Source of the DNA: RECM01 sp047921215
GTDB taxonomy: Bacteria; Bacteroidota; Rhodothermia; Balneolales; Cyclonatronaceae
Length of the DNA: 64,000 nucleotides
Assembly (NCBI GenBank): GCA_047921215.1
Contig: JBLRWO010000007.1
Location: 53,106-117,105, forward strand
Direction: 5' to 3'
A program made the translations under genes and the position numbers. Shown here piece by piece: positions 52,475 to 61,284 of the stretch (positions are counted from its first letter, which is position 1; each line of letters starts with the position of its first letter). A model generated the notes under the pieces. It searched no databases and had not been told where the DNA came from. It saw nothing but the letters and a program-made list of their open reading frames with translations.

Positions 52475-53956
52475 TTAGTTTGTGTTAACATTTTTTCGGC
52501 CGGGCATCAGGTAAGATAAGAGTACAAACACAATGAGTGCAGCCGATATCCCGAAAATGATCGGATCCAGTCCGAAAGGCATCCGGAACCCTGCATCATA
52601 CCCGTAAATGCGATTGATTTCGGGGATGGCAGTCAGTACCAGTGTTATGCCCCCGCCAATAATGATGGCACCCAGCGCCCCGGCACTGCTGCTTTTGGGC
52701 CAGTACAGCCCGCCCAGTACCGGTATCAGTAACCCTGATACCATTACAGCATAGGAATAAAGCATGATATCGAGCACCGTCTCCATGGTCGAGGCCAGCA
52801 GCAGGGCCACAATTCCGAGCAGGAGGGTTACCCCCTGCGACCATCGGATCAGGATATGCGGGTCAACCTTCAGTTTGAACACTTTTTCAAGGATATCGGT
52901 GGTTACATTGCCGGATGCAGCAACCAGGCAGCTGTCGGCTGTTGACATGATCGCCGAAAAATAGGCCGACATCATGAGCCCCATCAGCCCGACCGGCAGT
53001 ACGGTTCTGAGCAGAAGGGGCAACCCCTGCTCCTGATGCACTTCACTGATGTCTGAAAATCCCAAGTGGGCAAACATGCCCTGATCGGCAGCGACCCTGG
53101 CGAACAGTCCGAGCAAAACCCCCATGAACGCCATTACCGGCCATTCAAAAAGACCCGCAAGATACCAGGCTTTTTTAGCGTCGGATGTACTTCTTGTTGC
53201 ATAAATTCGCTGATAGAGGGTCATGCCGACAAACCATATCGGAATAATGGTAATGCTCCAGTTCACGATCTGCTGCCAGGTGATATTGGTCAGGCTCAGC
53301 ATCTCGGGCTGAACCGTTGCCCGGATTGCATCTATTCCCCCTATCGCATAATAGGCCACCGGCAATCCGATAAAAAACAGGCCCGACAACAGCAATATCC
53401 ATTGAAAGGTGTCGGTATAAATTACCGCCTTGATCCCCCCCATAACCGTATAAATGATGATAATACCACCCATAATGTACAGAGCCATTCGGAGGTCAAG
53501 TCCCTCGAATGTGGATGATGCCAGAACAGCACCCGCCAGCATCTGCGAGCTGGTGAACCCAAGATACCCAACGGCCGAAACAATACCTGCGGCCAGGGCC
53601 ACACCCGGGCTGAACAGGTAGTGGAATAGTTCCGGCATGGTAAAGAACTTCTCCCTGTCGGAAAGGGGTTTGACTTTCGGGATCAACAGAACGGCGGCCA
53701 TCCATGCACCTATCAGCCCGGTAAACAGCATCCAGGATCCCGATATGCCCATCACAAAACCAAGACCGCCCAGACCAATCGAGAAACCGCCCCCAACATC
53801 TGTGGCCACAACCGATAGTCCCACGTGTGAGTAATGCATGTTGCGCCCGCCAAGATAATAGTCTTCTGCACCTTTGTTGCGGCGCATAAAATAGAACCCG
53901 ATGCCCAGTACGATCAGGAAATAAGCGATAAAAATGGTAAGATCGATGGGGTTCAT
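52475..53956 (-). CDS. Sodium:solute symporter (SSS family)
   Basis: 493 residues with about 13 hydrophobic helices. The start MNPIDLTIFIAYFLIVLGIGFYF and the family motifs DYYLGGRNMHYSHVGLSVVATDVGG, GSWMLFTGLIGAWMAAVLL and SAIMSTADSCLVAASGNVTTDIL match SSS transporters, which import amino acids, sugars, vitamins or organic acids with Na+. The gene heads the five enzyme genes at 47964-52466, so an amino acid or acylated amino acid is the likely cargo (inference from context). Two tiny membrane-protein genes lie 221 bases upstream on the same strand. Confidence 0.9.
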   Translation of the reverse strand: MNPIDLTIFIAYFLIVLGIGFYFMRRNKGAEDYYLGGRNMHYSHVGLSVVATDVGGGFSIGLGGLGFVMGISGSWMLFTGLIGAWMAAVLLIPKVKPLSDREKFFTMPELFHYLFSPGVALAAGIVSAVGYLGFTSSQMLAGAVLASSTFEGLDLRMALYIMGGIIIIYTVMGGIKAVIYTDTFQWILLLSGLFFIGLPVAYYAIGGIDAIRATVQPEMLSLTNITWQQIVNWSITIIPIWFVGMTLYQRIYATRSTSDAKKAWYLAGLFEWPVMAFMGVLLGLFARVAADQGMFAHLGFSDISEVHQEQGLPLLLRTVLPVGLMGLMMSAYFSAIMSTADSCLVAASGNVTTDILEKVFKLKVDPHILIRWSQGVTLLLGIVALLLASTMETVLDIMLYSYAVMVSGLLIPVLGGLYWPKSSSAGALGAIIIGGGITLVLTAIPEINRIYGYDAGFRMPFGLDPIIFGISAALIVFVLLSYLMPGRKNVNTN

Positions 53957-54177
53957 AATACAGACAGCGGCCGCAGACAGGCTGTATCAGCCGCAGGTGA
54001 TCCGGAAAACATGATGTGCGTTATAAAAAAAATACCGGATAATTCTATGGTTTTCGTCAAAATTTTACGGCGATGTTTATCAGTACAATACACAGTAACA
54101 GAGTATTGCTTAGACATAGTATTATACTAAAATAGAGCTCTGAACCGGGATATACAAACCGGCCTTTTTCATGTTAA

Positions 54178-54321
54178 CTATAACCGTTCATTCTGTTCGG
54201 GCTGACGGTACTGCTGCGGATCTTCGTCCATCTTCCTGAACTCTCTGACAGAAAGCCAGACCCCAAAGAGAAACAGCAACAGTACCAGGGTGCCAAAAAT
54301 GAAAATTATACTGATATCCAT
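54178..54321 (-). CDS. Tiny single-span membrane protein (47 aa) upstream of the symporter
   Basis: Sequence begins MDISIIFIFGTLVLLLFLFG and continues with VWLSVREFRKMDEDPQQYRQ and a short polar tail. There is one hydrophobic helix (residues 4-24) and a charged cytoplasmic-type tail. Its ATG follows the TAG of the neighbouring 59-residue gene with no gap (TAGATG), which with the ribosome-binding site GGAGAAG just before supports both as real and co-translated. Small helpers often accompany SSS symporters, so it may be an accessory subunit. I recognise the pair as a type seen in related genomes but cannot name a family. Confidence 0.65.
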   Translation of the reverse strand: MDISIIFIFGTLVLLLFLFGVWLSVREFRKMDEDPQQYRQPEQNERL

Positions 54322-54501
54322 CTATTTCTTCTCCTTTCTGGCCCCGACAATCTTGATATAGCAACCGAAACCAATAATTGAAGGTACCCATAATCCTACG
54401 TAGAGGCCGGCATCCTGCTGACCCGAAAACCACAGATAAATCGAAAAAATCATCGATATTACAGCAGCAAAAAGTATAATATAATCTGAATTCTGAAACA
54501 T
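54322..54501 (-). CDS. Tiny two-span membrane protein (59 aa) upstream of the symporter
   Basis: Sequence begins MFQNSDYIILFAAVISMIFS and includes LWFSGQQDAGLYVGLWVPS before ending in the lysine-rich ARKEKK. Two hydrophobic helices are separated by a short polar turn. It is immediately followed by the 47-residue gene. Both lie upstream of, and in the same direction as, the sodium symporter operon. Function is unknown; a transporter accessory role is a guess from position. Confidence 0.65.
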   Translation of the reverse strand: MFQNSDYIILFAAVISMIFSIYLWFSGQQDAGLYVGLWVPSIIGFGCYIKIVGARKEKK

Positions 54502-54695
54502 ATTTTTGATGTGCTTTTTATAATTAATTTTAAAAAGAATAACAGATATTCTGCAATGTTTTTCACATCTAAAAAATAGAAAAATTAACTATAACGTTCC
54601 ATCTGCCCCTGTGCGAGTTGAATGGCATCAGGCATGCGCCGGTCTCAGTATAACCGGATGCTGACCAACCCGGGTAAAATCCTGATATATAGAAT

Positions 54696-55169
54696 TTACG
54701 ATTCGATAAACAGGGTTTCCCCGTTAACATCTGAAATGTCTTCAACAGAACGGGTTTTTAAAAATTCAGGATAGAGATGCATATCACCCAGATCCGTAAG
54801 ATCGGCCCACCGGATGTTTTTGATGATCTGGCGGTCCGGTTCCAGTTCAGGATCGTATCCCATAACCGTCTGCCCACCGGTTATCCGGCAACTGTAATAC
54901 ATTTCAACCGCATGATAGGGGTGGCGGATATATTCCGTTACATAGCGCAATTTAACCGGCTCAATCTGCAGACCGGTTTCCTCGTCAATTTCCCTGATAA
55001 GTGCATCTTTCAGGGTTTCTCCGAACCCGACACCGCCTCCCGGAGGCATCCAAAATATTTTTCCGCTTGAGGGCGATGCTATTTCCACCAGCAGCAGCCT
55101 TGAATCACTGATTATCAGCCCGTTTACCCTGACCCTGAGATGGCCGCCGAATATCCGGTCGCCCGACAT
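54696..55169 (-). CDS. NUDIX hydrolase
   Basis: 157 residues. The Nudix box is complete: GGGVGFGETLKDALIREIDE followed by ETGLQ, matching Gx5Ex7REUxEExGU. The surrounding fold is normal for a small NTP or nucleoside-diphosphate-sugar pyrophosphatase; the exact substrate cannot be told. It starts three bases after the pyrG stop, so it is in the pyrG operon and may clean up damaged or excess nucleotides. Confidence 0.88.
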   Translation of the reverse strand: MSGDRIFGGHLRVRVNGLIISDSRLLLVEIASPSSGKIFWMPPGGGVGFGETLKDALIREIDEETGLQIEPVKLRYVTEYIRHPYHAVEMYYSCRITGGQTVMGYDPELEPDRQIIKNIRWADLTDLGDMHLYPEFLKTRSVEDISDVNGETLFIES

Positions 55170-55172
55170 GCT

Positions 55173-56840
55173 TCAGGCCTCTTCTGCTATCTGACGTTTT
55201 ACTTTGGGAGCAACAGCTTCAACCAGATCATTTTTCGCGCCGAACTCAAGGGAGGCCTTGATAAAACCGGAAAACAGAGGGTGCGGATAACTTACCGTGC
55301 TCTTTAATTCCGGGTGAAACTGCACACCTACAAACCAGGGGTGATCCGGAATTTCTATGATCTCGACCAGATCCCGTTCCGGGTTTACACCGGCAATACT
55401 GAGACCATTACTCACGAGTGTATCTCTGTATTTGTTGTTGAATTCATATCGGTGCCGGTGTCTTTCAGAGATGGCGGTGGTGCCATAGGACTCCTCAGAC
55501 CTTGAACCACTGGTCAGTTTACAGGCATAAGCCCCAAGCCGCATGGTTCCGCCCATTTCCACATTGTCTTTTTGATCGAGCATCAGGTCGATAACCGGAT
55601 CCGGGGTGTTCTCTTCAAACTCGGTGCTGTTCGCCTCTTTCAGACCGCAGACATTTCTCGAAAACTCAATAACAGCGCACTGCATGCCCAGGCAGATTCC
55701 GAAAAAGGGTATACCCAACGTGCGGGCATGTTTTACGGCAGCAACTTTACCTTCAATACCCCTGCCACCAAATCCCGGAGCTACCAGAATACCGCTGATA
55801 CCCCTGAATTTTCTGGCTACATTTTTTTCGGTGATGTCGTCGCTCTGAACCCACTGCACATCTACCTTGCACCCGTTCACGGCACCCGCATGTATAAATG
55901 CCTCGGCTATGGATATGTATGCATCCTTATGCTCAACATACTTGCCCACAAGGGCAACTTTGATCTTTTTATCCGGGTTTTTAACCGTTTTTACAAAATC
56001 AATCCATTTGTCAAGGTTTGGTTTGTCGGAAACCTTCAGGTCCAGTTTTTCGATCACCCTCCGGTCAAGTCCTTCTTCCAGCATCATCAGCGGCACTTCA
56101 TAGATGGAATCGGCGTCAATTGATGCGATCACATCCTCCTGTTCAACGTTACAGAATTGTGCAATTTTCCTGCGTATGGACGGGCCGATGGGTACTTCAG
56201 CACGGCACACGAGAATATCGGGCTGCAACCCGATCTCATAAATGGTTTTTACGGAGTGCTGGGTTGGTTTTGTTTTCAGTTCACCGGCCGCCTTCAGATA
56301 GGGTACCAGGGTGAGGTGGATGGAAAGTGTGTTCTTCCGGCCCACATCATAGCGCATTTGCCTGAGTGCTTCAATATAGGGCAGGCCTTCGATGTCGCCA
56401 ACGGTTCCGCCTGTTTCAACAATAACCACATCATATTTTCCGGTATTGCCGAGCTCAAGCACCTTCGATTTGATCTCATCGGTAATGTGAGGAATCACCT
56501 GCACGGTTTTACCCAGATATACCCCCTTGCGCTCTTTCATGATCACATCATAATAGATGCGGCCGGTGGTAAAATTGTTCTGTTGAGAGGTTGGCAGATC
56601 GAGGAAACGCTCGTAATGGCCAAGATCCAAATCCGTTTCGGCCCCGTCGTCGGTCACGTAAACTTCACCGTGCTCATAGGGGTTCATGGTTCCCGGATCA
56701 ATATTTATGTAGGGATCCAGCTTTTGGATGGTCACTTTTAACCCTCTTGAGACCAGTAAACGGCCCAGAGATGCACAAATAATGCCCTTGCCAAGAGAAG
56801 ATGTAACCCCGCCGGTTACGAAAATGTATTTGGTTGCCAT
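55173..56840 (-). CDS. pyrG: CTP synthase
   Basis: 555 residues. The N-terminal synthetase domain starts KYIFVTGGVTSSLGKGI and has LDPYINIDPGTMNPYEHGEV and GGTVGDIEGLPYIEA. The C-terminal class I glutamine amidotransferase has the nucleophile C383 in PFFGICLGMQCAVIEF and the His/Glu pair near VGVQFHPEL. It makes CTP from UTP with glutamine-derived ammonia. It is co-transcribed with the nudix gene. Confidence 0.97.
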   Translation of the reverse strand: MATKYIFVTGGVTSSLGKGIICASLGRLLVSRGLKVTIQKLDPYINIDPGTMNPYEHGEVYVTDDGAETDLDLGHYERFLDLPTSQQNNFTTGRIYYDVIMKERKGVYLGKTVQVIPHITDEIKSKVLELGNTGKYDVVIVETGGTVGDIEGLPYIEALRQMRYDVGRKNTLSIHLTLVPYLKAAGELKTKPTQHSVKTIYEIGLQPDILVCRAEVPIGPSIRRKIAQFCNVEQEDVIASIDADSIYEVPLMMLEEGLDRRVIEKLDLKVSDKPNLDKWIDFVKTVKNPDKKIKVALVGKYVEHKDAYISIAEAFIHAGAVNGCKVDVQWVQSDDITEKNVARKFRGISGILVAPGFGGRGIEGKVAAVKHARTLGIPFFGICLGMQCAVIEFSRNVCGLKEANSTEFEENTPDPVIDLMLDQKDNVEMGGTMRLGAYACKLTSGSRSEESYGTTAISERHRHRYEFNNKYRDTLVSNGLSIAGVNPERDLVEIIEIPDHPWFVGVQFHPELKSTVSYPHPLFSGFIKASLEFGAKNDLVEAVAPKVKRQIAEEA

Positions 56841-56958
56841 GAGCAGTCGAGGAGTGATGGGTTATGAAATCGACCAAAAATAGGACTCTTATCTCTGTAC
56901 TACAACCTCAACCGGCAGTGCATTTCAGACATACCGGTTAAAAAGTGAAAAATACTTC

Positions 56959-57273
56959 CTATGCGGTAGTGTTCAGATAGGTAATCGCATCTTTAATCCG
57001 CCTTTTCTGGTACGATAAAAAAACAATATTCAGCGCAAATATCGCGATCAGTCCGTAGAAAACCCAGGTACCGAGTTCGGTTAATCCGGCCAGGAACCAG
57101 TATCCGAAAAAAATGATTGCCAAAATATTAACGCCCATCATAACACGGTACTTCCGGTCTTTCCTGTTCAGTTGTGCAATTTTGTCGGCACCGGGTATGC
57201 TGTTGTGTTCCCTGCCAACATGAAGCCTGAGAAAAGAGTCGATTTTTTTTAACTGGTCTTCGTTGTATTGCAT
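56959..57273 (-). CDS. Small two-helix membrane protein of unknown function
   Basis: 104 residues. A hydrophilic N-terminal half (QYNEDQLKKIDSFLRLHVGRE) is followed by two hydrophobic helices at about residues 46-65 and 68-90 and a basic tail (YQKRRIKDAITYL). It starts 12 bases after the stop of another small two-helix protein, so they form a pair. No family recognised. Confidence 0.7.
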   Translation of the reverse strand: MQYNEDQLKKIDSFLRLHVGREHNSIPGADKIAQLNRKDRKYRVMMGVNILAIIFFGYWFLAGLTELGTWVFYGLIAIFALNIVFLSYQKRRIKDAITYLNTTA

Positions 57274-57285
57274 AGATACTGATAA

Positions 57286-57630
57286 TTAATTCTGTGATTT
57301 TATAGCCCTGTCAATCGCTTCACGTGATATTTTAGCTATTGCATCCGCATTTTTGGTCAGATCATATAATTGAAAAACCCCCAGCATGGTCGTAAGACAT
57401 CCCAGAAAACTGACCATTGCAGCCAGCCAGATGGGTTGAACAAGAAACAGCATGGCCATGGTAACCATCAGCAACCCGGTAACTATCTGAACCACAGATC
57501 CGGCCAGGAACAGAAAATTCACAGCCAGCATGCTTTTGAATAACCGCCTGACAGAACCGGATGGCTGTTTACGCCGGGAATCCTGCCCTGGTATTTTTTT
57601 GCCGGTACTTTTTTGATAACTGGAATACAC
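57286..57630 (-). CDS. Small two-helix membrane protein of unknown function
   Basis: 114 residues. A basic, polar N terminus (residues 1-32) precedes two hydrophobic helices at about residues 36-56 and 62-88, followed by an amphipathic end KNADAIAKISREAIDRA. It is the first gene of a two-gene unit with the 104-residue protein and divergent from the TrmH-family gene, 68 bases away. No family recognised. Confidence 0.7.
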   Translation of the reverse strand: MYSSYQKSTGKKIPGQDSRRKQPSGSVRRLFKSMLAVNFLFLAGSVVQIVTGLLMVTMAMLFLVQPIWLAAMVSFLGCLTTMLGVFQLYDLTKNADAIAKISREAIDRAIKSQN

Positions 57631-57698
57631 TTCGTGACCTTCTTTCCTATTTTATCAAAACTAATTTAGCTCTTTCACAGTTCAAAAAAACCTCTTTT

Positions 57699-58451
57699 AT
57701 GTCAGATGATCAAGCAGTTTTTATATACGGCCGCAAACCGGTTACCGACTTTCTGAACCTGTCGCCCGACAAGGTAGACAAGCTCTACATCCGGGATTCG
57801 TTCCGGGGCGAACAGGTAAAAGAGCTGGAACGCCTGGCATCCGGATCCAAAATTCCCCTGGTGAGAGTACCGGGAAGAAAGTTGCAGGAACTGGTTGGTG
57901 CAGTTAACGATCAGGGCATAGTTGCCCAGATCAGTGCCGTTACCTATGTGGAACTGGAAGACTGGCTGGATCAGACCGACCTTACTTTAAATCCGTTTGT
58001 GGTAATCCTGGATGAGATCGAAGATCCGCACAATGTGGGAGCCATTATCCGTACAGCCGTTGCAGCCGGGGCAGCTGGTGTAATACTGCCCAAACACCGC
58101 CAGTCTCCGGTTAATGCAACGGTATTCAAAACATCTGCCGGCACAGCAAACCGTATACCCGTCATCCGTATAGTGAATACCAATCAGTGCCTGCAGAAAT
58201 TGAAAGACCATGGTTTCTGGACCGGTGCACTTGAAATGGATGGCGAAAATACGATCTGGGATCAAAAGTACGATATGCCATTCGCCCTGGTAATCGGGGG
58301 TGAAGGCAAAGGTGTGCGCAAAAAAACGCTGGAGCACTGCGATTTCACCCTCAGTATACCGATGTCAAAAGGGGTCGAATCACTTAACGCTTCTGTGAGC
58401 GCTTCGCTGGTTCTGTACGAGATCGTCCGGTCACGCAGGGCAACCGGGTAA
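57699..58451 (+). CDS. rlmB: TrmH/SpoU-family RNA 2'-O-methyltransferase (RlmB-like)
   Basis: 250 residues from MSDDQAVFIYGRKPV; the longer upstream reading runs into the divergent gene and lacks family features. The N-terminal substrate-binding domain (YGRKPVTDFLNL, GRKLQELVGAVNDQGIVAQ) and the SPOUT motifs are clear: DEIEDPHNVGAIIRTAVAAG, IGGEGKGVRK and IPMSKGVESLNASVSASLVL. These bind AdoMet in a trefoil knot. The form matches the enzyme that methylates a guanosine in 23S rRNA, although the precise target within the family is inferred. Confidence 0.88.
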   Translation: MSDDQAVFIYGRKPVTDFLNLSPDKVDKLYIRDSFRGEQVKELERLASGSKIPLVRVPGRKLQELVGAVNDQGIVAQISAVTYVELEDWLDQTDLTLNPFVVILDEIEDPHNVGAIIRTAVAAGAAGVILPKHRQSPVNATVFKTSAGTANRIPVIRIVNTNQCLQKLKDHGFWTGALEMDGENTIWDQKYDMPFALVIGGEGKGVRKKTLEHCDFTLSIPMSKGVESLNASVSASLVLYEIVRSRRATG

Positions 58452-58713
58452 TTATCCGTTCTGTATGTACAGCAAACCGACAAACAGTAAAACCAGCCTT
58501 TATTCAGGGCCGGTATTTTATGAGGATCACCACAACCGGCAACCCGAATCCGGATTCATCTGTTTCGACTTTCATCTGTATCGCGCGAATCACGCCGGCA
58601 GCCTTACCGTATTCATGCACGCTTAATTGAGTTACGATGTGAGCAGTACGAATATGAAAAGACCCGACAACACCAGATAGAATACCCATCTGCGTGCCGC
58701 CGGGTTTTGAGAA

Positions 58714-59145
58714 TTACGCGAGGTTTGCAACGATTTCACTTTTTGGAAAAAAGTAGGATGCTTCAATTTCCGCATTTTCGTCGGAATCGGAACCGTGGAC
58801 GATATTTTCACCAACACTGTCGGCGTAGAGTTTTCTCACCGTACCATCGGCTGCCTCGGCCGGGTTGGTAGCCCCGATAAGTTTTCTGAAATCGGCAACT
58901 GCATTGTCCTTTTCGAGTACCATCGGTACACAGGCACCACTGCTCATGAACTCACACAACTCCCCGTAAAATGGGCGTTCACGGTGAACTGCATAAAATC
59001 CCCCTGCCGTATCTGCCGTCAAACGGGTCATTTTCATCGCAACGATCCGGAAACCGGCTTTTTGTATATGTGTGATTACTTCACCGATGAGTCCTTTCCT
59101 GACACAATCGGGTTTTAAAATTGCAAGTGTTCTGTTTGAAGCCAT
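58714..59145 (-). CDS. ndk: Nucleoside diphosphate kinase
   Basis: 143 residues from MASNRTLAILKPDCVRKGLIG; 31 in-frame upstream residues are not conserved and were left out. The phosphorylated histidine lies in the signature NIVHGSDSDENAEIEASYFF. It moves phosphate between nucleoside di- and triphosphates in the cytoplasm. An unusual 32-codon frame overlaps its last 17 bases (see findings). It is divergent from the GNAT gene. Confidence 0.96.
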   Translation of the reverse strand: MASNRTLAILKPDCVRKGLIGEVITHIQKAGFRIVAMKMTRLTADTAGGFYAVHRERPFYGELCEFMSSGACVPMVLEKDNAVADFRKLIGATNPAEAADGTVRKLYADSVGENIVHGSDSDENAEIEASYFFPKSEIVANLA

Positions 59146-59279
59146 TGTAATATTTTGATAGATAAGAATGGTAAATTGACGGGATAAATATAGCTGTTTT
59201 TGATGCCAATCAGAACCCGGGTAAGCAGCTGCTGTCAAATAATGATTCTCACCACCAATCCCGATAAAGGAGAACAGGC

Positions 59280-59867
59280 GTGAACATCGAACTGATAAGC
59301 CTAACCGGCAAAGAGATCACATCATGCATTCCGGAACTTGCTGAGTTGCGTATTCAGATTTTCAGGGAATATCCCTATCTGTACGACGGCAGTCTGCTGT
59401 ACGAAAAGAAATACCTGACCACGTACACTCAATCCGGGAAAGCGGTAATTGTAGTTGCTCTTCACGACGGAAGGGTTGTGGGGGCATCAACGGGCATCCC
59501 GCTGGATGAACAAACCGGAAATGTAGTCAAACCTTTCCGTGATGCCGGATATGACACTGGCAGGATTTTCTATTTTGGCGAATCGGTTCTTGAAAAACCC
59601 TATCGTGGTCATGGTATCGGTGTACGTTTTTTTGAAGAGCGCGAAAAACACGCCGGCAAACTCGGATATACGGCAACTACATTCTGTGCAGTAGACAGGC
59701 CGGCCGATCATCCGATGCGCCCGCCGAACTACATCAGCCTTGATGAATTCTGGAACAACCGCGGTTACACGGTCCGGCCCGACCTGCGTACCACATTCCG
59801 CTGGCAGGACATAGGTGAACGCACTGAAAGCGACAAACCTATGGTATTCTGGACCAAAGGGATATAA
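59280..59867 (+). CDS. GNAT-family N-acetyltransferase
   Basis: 195 residues. The start is GTG, preceded by a strong AAAGGAGAA ribosome-binding site. The acetyl-CoA loop YRGHGIGVRFFEEREKHA and FYFGESVLEKP identify the fold. The later residues (FWNNRGYTVRPDLRTTFRWQD) are typical of a subgroup often found beside carbon-nitrogen hydrolases, though none is here. Substrate unknown. A shared terminator separates it from the convergent pgk. Confidence 0.85.
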   Translation: MNIELISLTGKEITSCIPELAELRIQIFREYPYLYDGSLLYEKKYLTTYTQSGKAVIVVALHDGRVVGASTGIPLDEQTGNVVKPFRDAGYDTGRIFYFGESVLEKPYRGHGIGVRFFEEREKHAGKLGYTATTFCAVDRPADHPMRPPNYISLDEFWNNRGYTVRPDLRTTFRWQDIGERTESDKPMVFWTKGI

Positions 59868-59874
59868 CCTAACT

Positions 59875-59900
59875 AAAAAGCCCCTTTGCGGGGGCTTTTT
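59875..59900. terminator. Bidirectional intrinsic terminator between GNAT and pgk
   Basis: AAAAAGCCCC and GGGGCTTTTT form a perfect 10-bp stem with a 6-base loop and T-runs built into both sides. It ends the GNAT gene on the plus strand and pgk on the minus strand. Confidence 0.88.
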
Positions 59901-59931
59901 AGTTCAAATGCTGGTAAGAAGAGGTCAAAAA

Positions 59932-61128
59932 TCAGTTTTTGTCCGTCAGGCTTGAAATACCCGGCAGATCTTTGCCTTCAAGGTACTCAAGACTGGCTCC
60001 GCCTCCCGTTGAAACATGCGATACTTTTTTCTCAAGTCCCGCCTTTTTGATTGCCGATGCCGAATCGCCACCTCCAATGATGGTGGTTGCACCTTTTTCT
60101 GTCGCTTCAGCCATGGCTTTCGCTACAGCAAAGGTACCTTTGGCAAAATTCGACATTTCAAATACTCCCATCGGACCGTTCCATATTACCGTTTTGGCTT
60201 CCCTGATTTTATCGGCAAAGTTACGTGTGCTCTCCGGACCGATGTCAAGAGCCAGCCAGCCGTCTTCGATTCCGTCCTGGCCAACCACTTTATGTTCAGC
60301 TTCATTATCAAACGACCGGGCAACAACAGAATCAACCGGCAGCATCAATTCCACTCCTTTGGCCTTGGCTTTCTCAATAAGGTTCCCAGCAAGTTCCACC
60401 TTGTCTTCCTCGAGCAGCGAGTTCCCGATGGGCAGACCCATGGCCTTAAAAAACGTGTAGGCCATACCACCGCCGATGATAATCGTGTGCACTTTGCTGA
60501 TAAGATTTTCAATTACACCGATTTTGTCGGATACCTTGGCTCCACCCAAAACCGCGACAAACGGCTTGACCGGATCATTCACACTTTCACTCAGAAATTT
60601 GATCTCCTTGTCGAGCAGGTATCCGGCTGCTGCCGGCTGCAGATACTCCGTAATGCCAGCAACCGAACAGTGAGCACGATGGCTGCTGCCGAAAGCGTCA
60701 TTCACAAAAACATCACCCAGCGATGCCAGCTCTTTCGACATGGCAGCATCATTTTTGGTCTCGCCCTTATGAAAGCGGACATTTTCGAGCAATACCACGT
60801 CACCTTTTCCGGCTTTTGAAACTGCTGATGCGGCTTTTTCTCCGAGACAGTCTTCACCGAAAATCACTTTTTTGCCCAACAGACCGGAAAGATGGTCGGC
60901 TACAGGCTTAAGGCTGAATTCGGGATCAGGTTCACCCTTTGGGCGTCCCAGGTGACTGAGCAGTATCAGGATTCCGCCGTTTTCAATTACATGTTTAATA
61001 CTTGGAAGAGCTTCCACGATGCGTTTATCATCAGTAATATCCCCGTTTTTGATTGGTACATTAAAGTCGACCCGCATCACAACTTTTTTGCCGTCAAGCT
61101 CAAGATCTGCGATTTTCAATTTGGCCAT
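59932..61128 (-). CDS. pgk: Phosphoglycerate kinase
   Basis: 398 residues from MAKLKIADLELDGKKVVMRV; the 20 extra residues upstream are not family-like. Motifs include RVDFNVPIKNGDITDDKRI, LLSHLGRPKGEP, VLLENVRFHKGETKND, VLGGAKVSDKI, VWNGPMGVFE and GGGDSASAIKKAG. It makes ATP from 1,3-bisphosphoglycerate in glycolysis. It is monocistronic with the bidirectional terminator after it. Confidence 0.97.
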   Translation of the reverse strand: MAKLKIADLELDGKKVVMRVDFNVPIKNGDITDDKRIVEALPSIKHVIENGGILILLSHLGRPKGEPDPEFSLKPVADHLSGLLGKKVIFGEDCLGEKAASAVSKAGKGDVVLLENVRFHKGETKNDAAMSKELASLGDVFVNDAFGSSHRAHCSVAGITEYLQPAAAGYLLDKEIKFLSESVNDPVKPFVAVLGGAKVSDKIGVIENLISKVHTIIIGGGMAYTFFKAMGLPIGNSLLEEDKVELAGNLIEKAKAKGVELMLPVDSVVARSFDNEAEHKVVGQDGIEDGWLALDIGPESTRNFADKIREAKTVIWNGPMGVFEMSNFAKGTFAVAKAMAEATEKGATTIIGGGDSASAIKKAGLEKKVSHVSTGGGASLEYLEGKDLPGISSLTDKN

Positions 61129-61284
61129 AATAATAATTATTTGAGTTTCCGATTGTTGTGAGGGAACACTCAATATAAAAAGGACCACAGAGATAGTGTA
61201 GTTAAATCGGCCGTCGGTGTGAATATTATTGCCCGGCCAACCGATACCCGGCGTTAACTGCAGCGGATGTACCAGAGATGAAAA

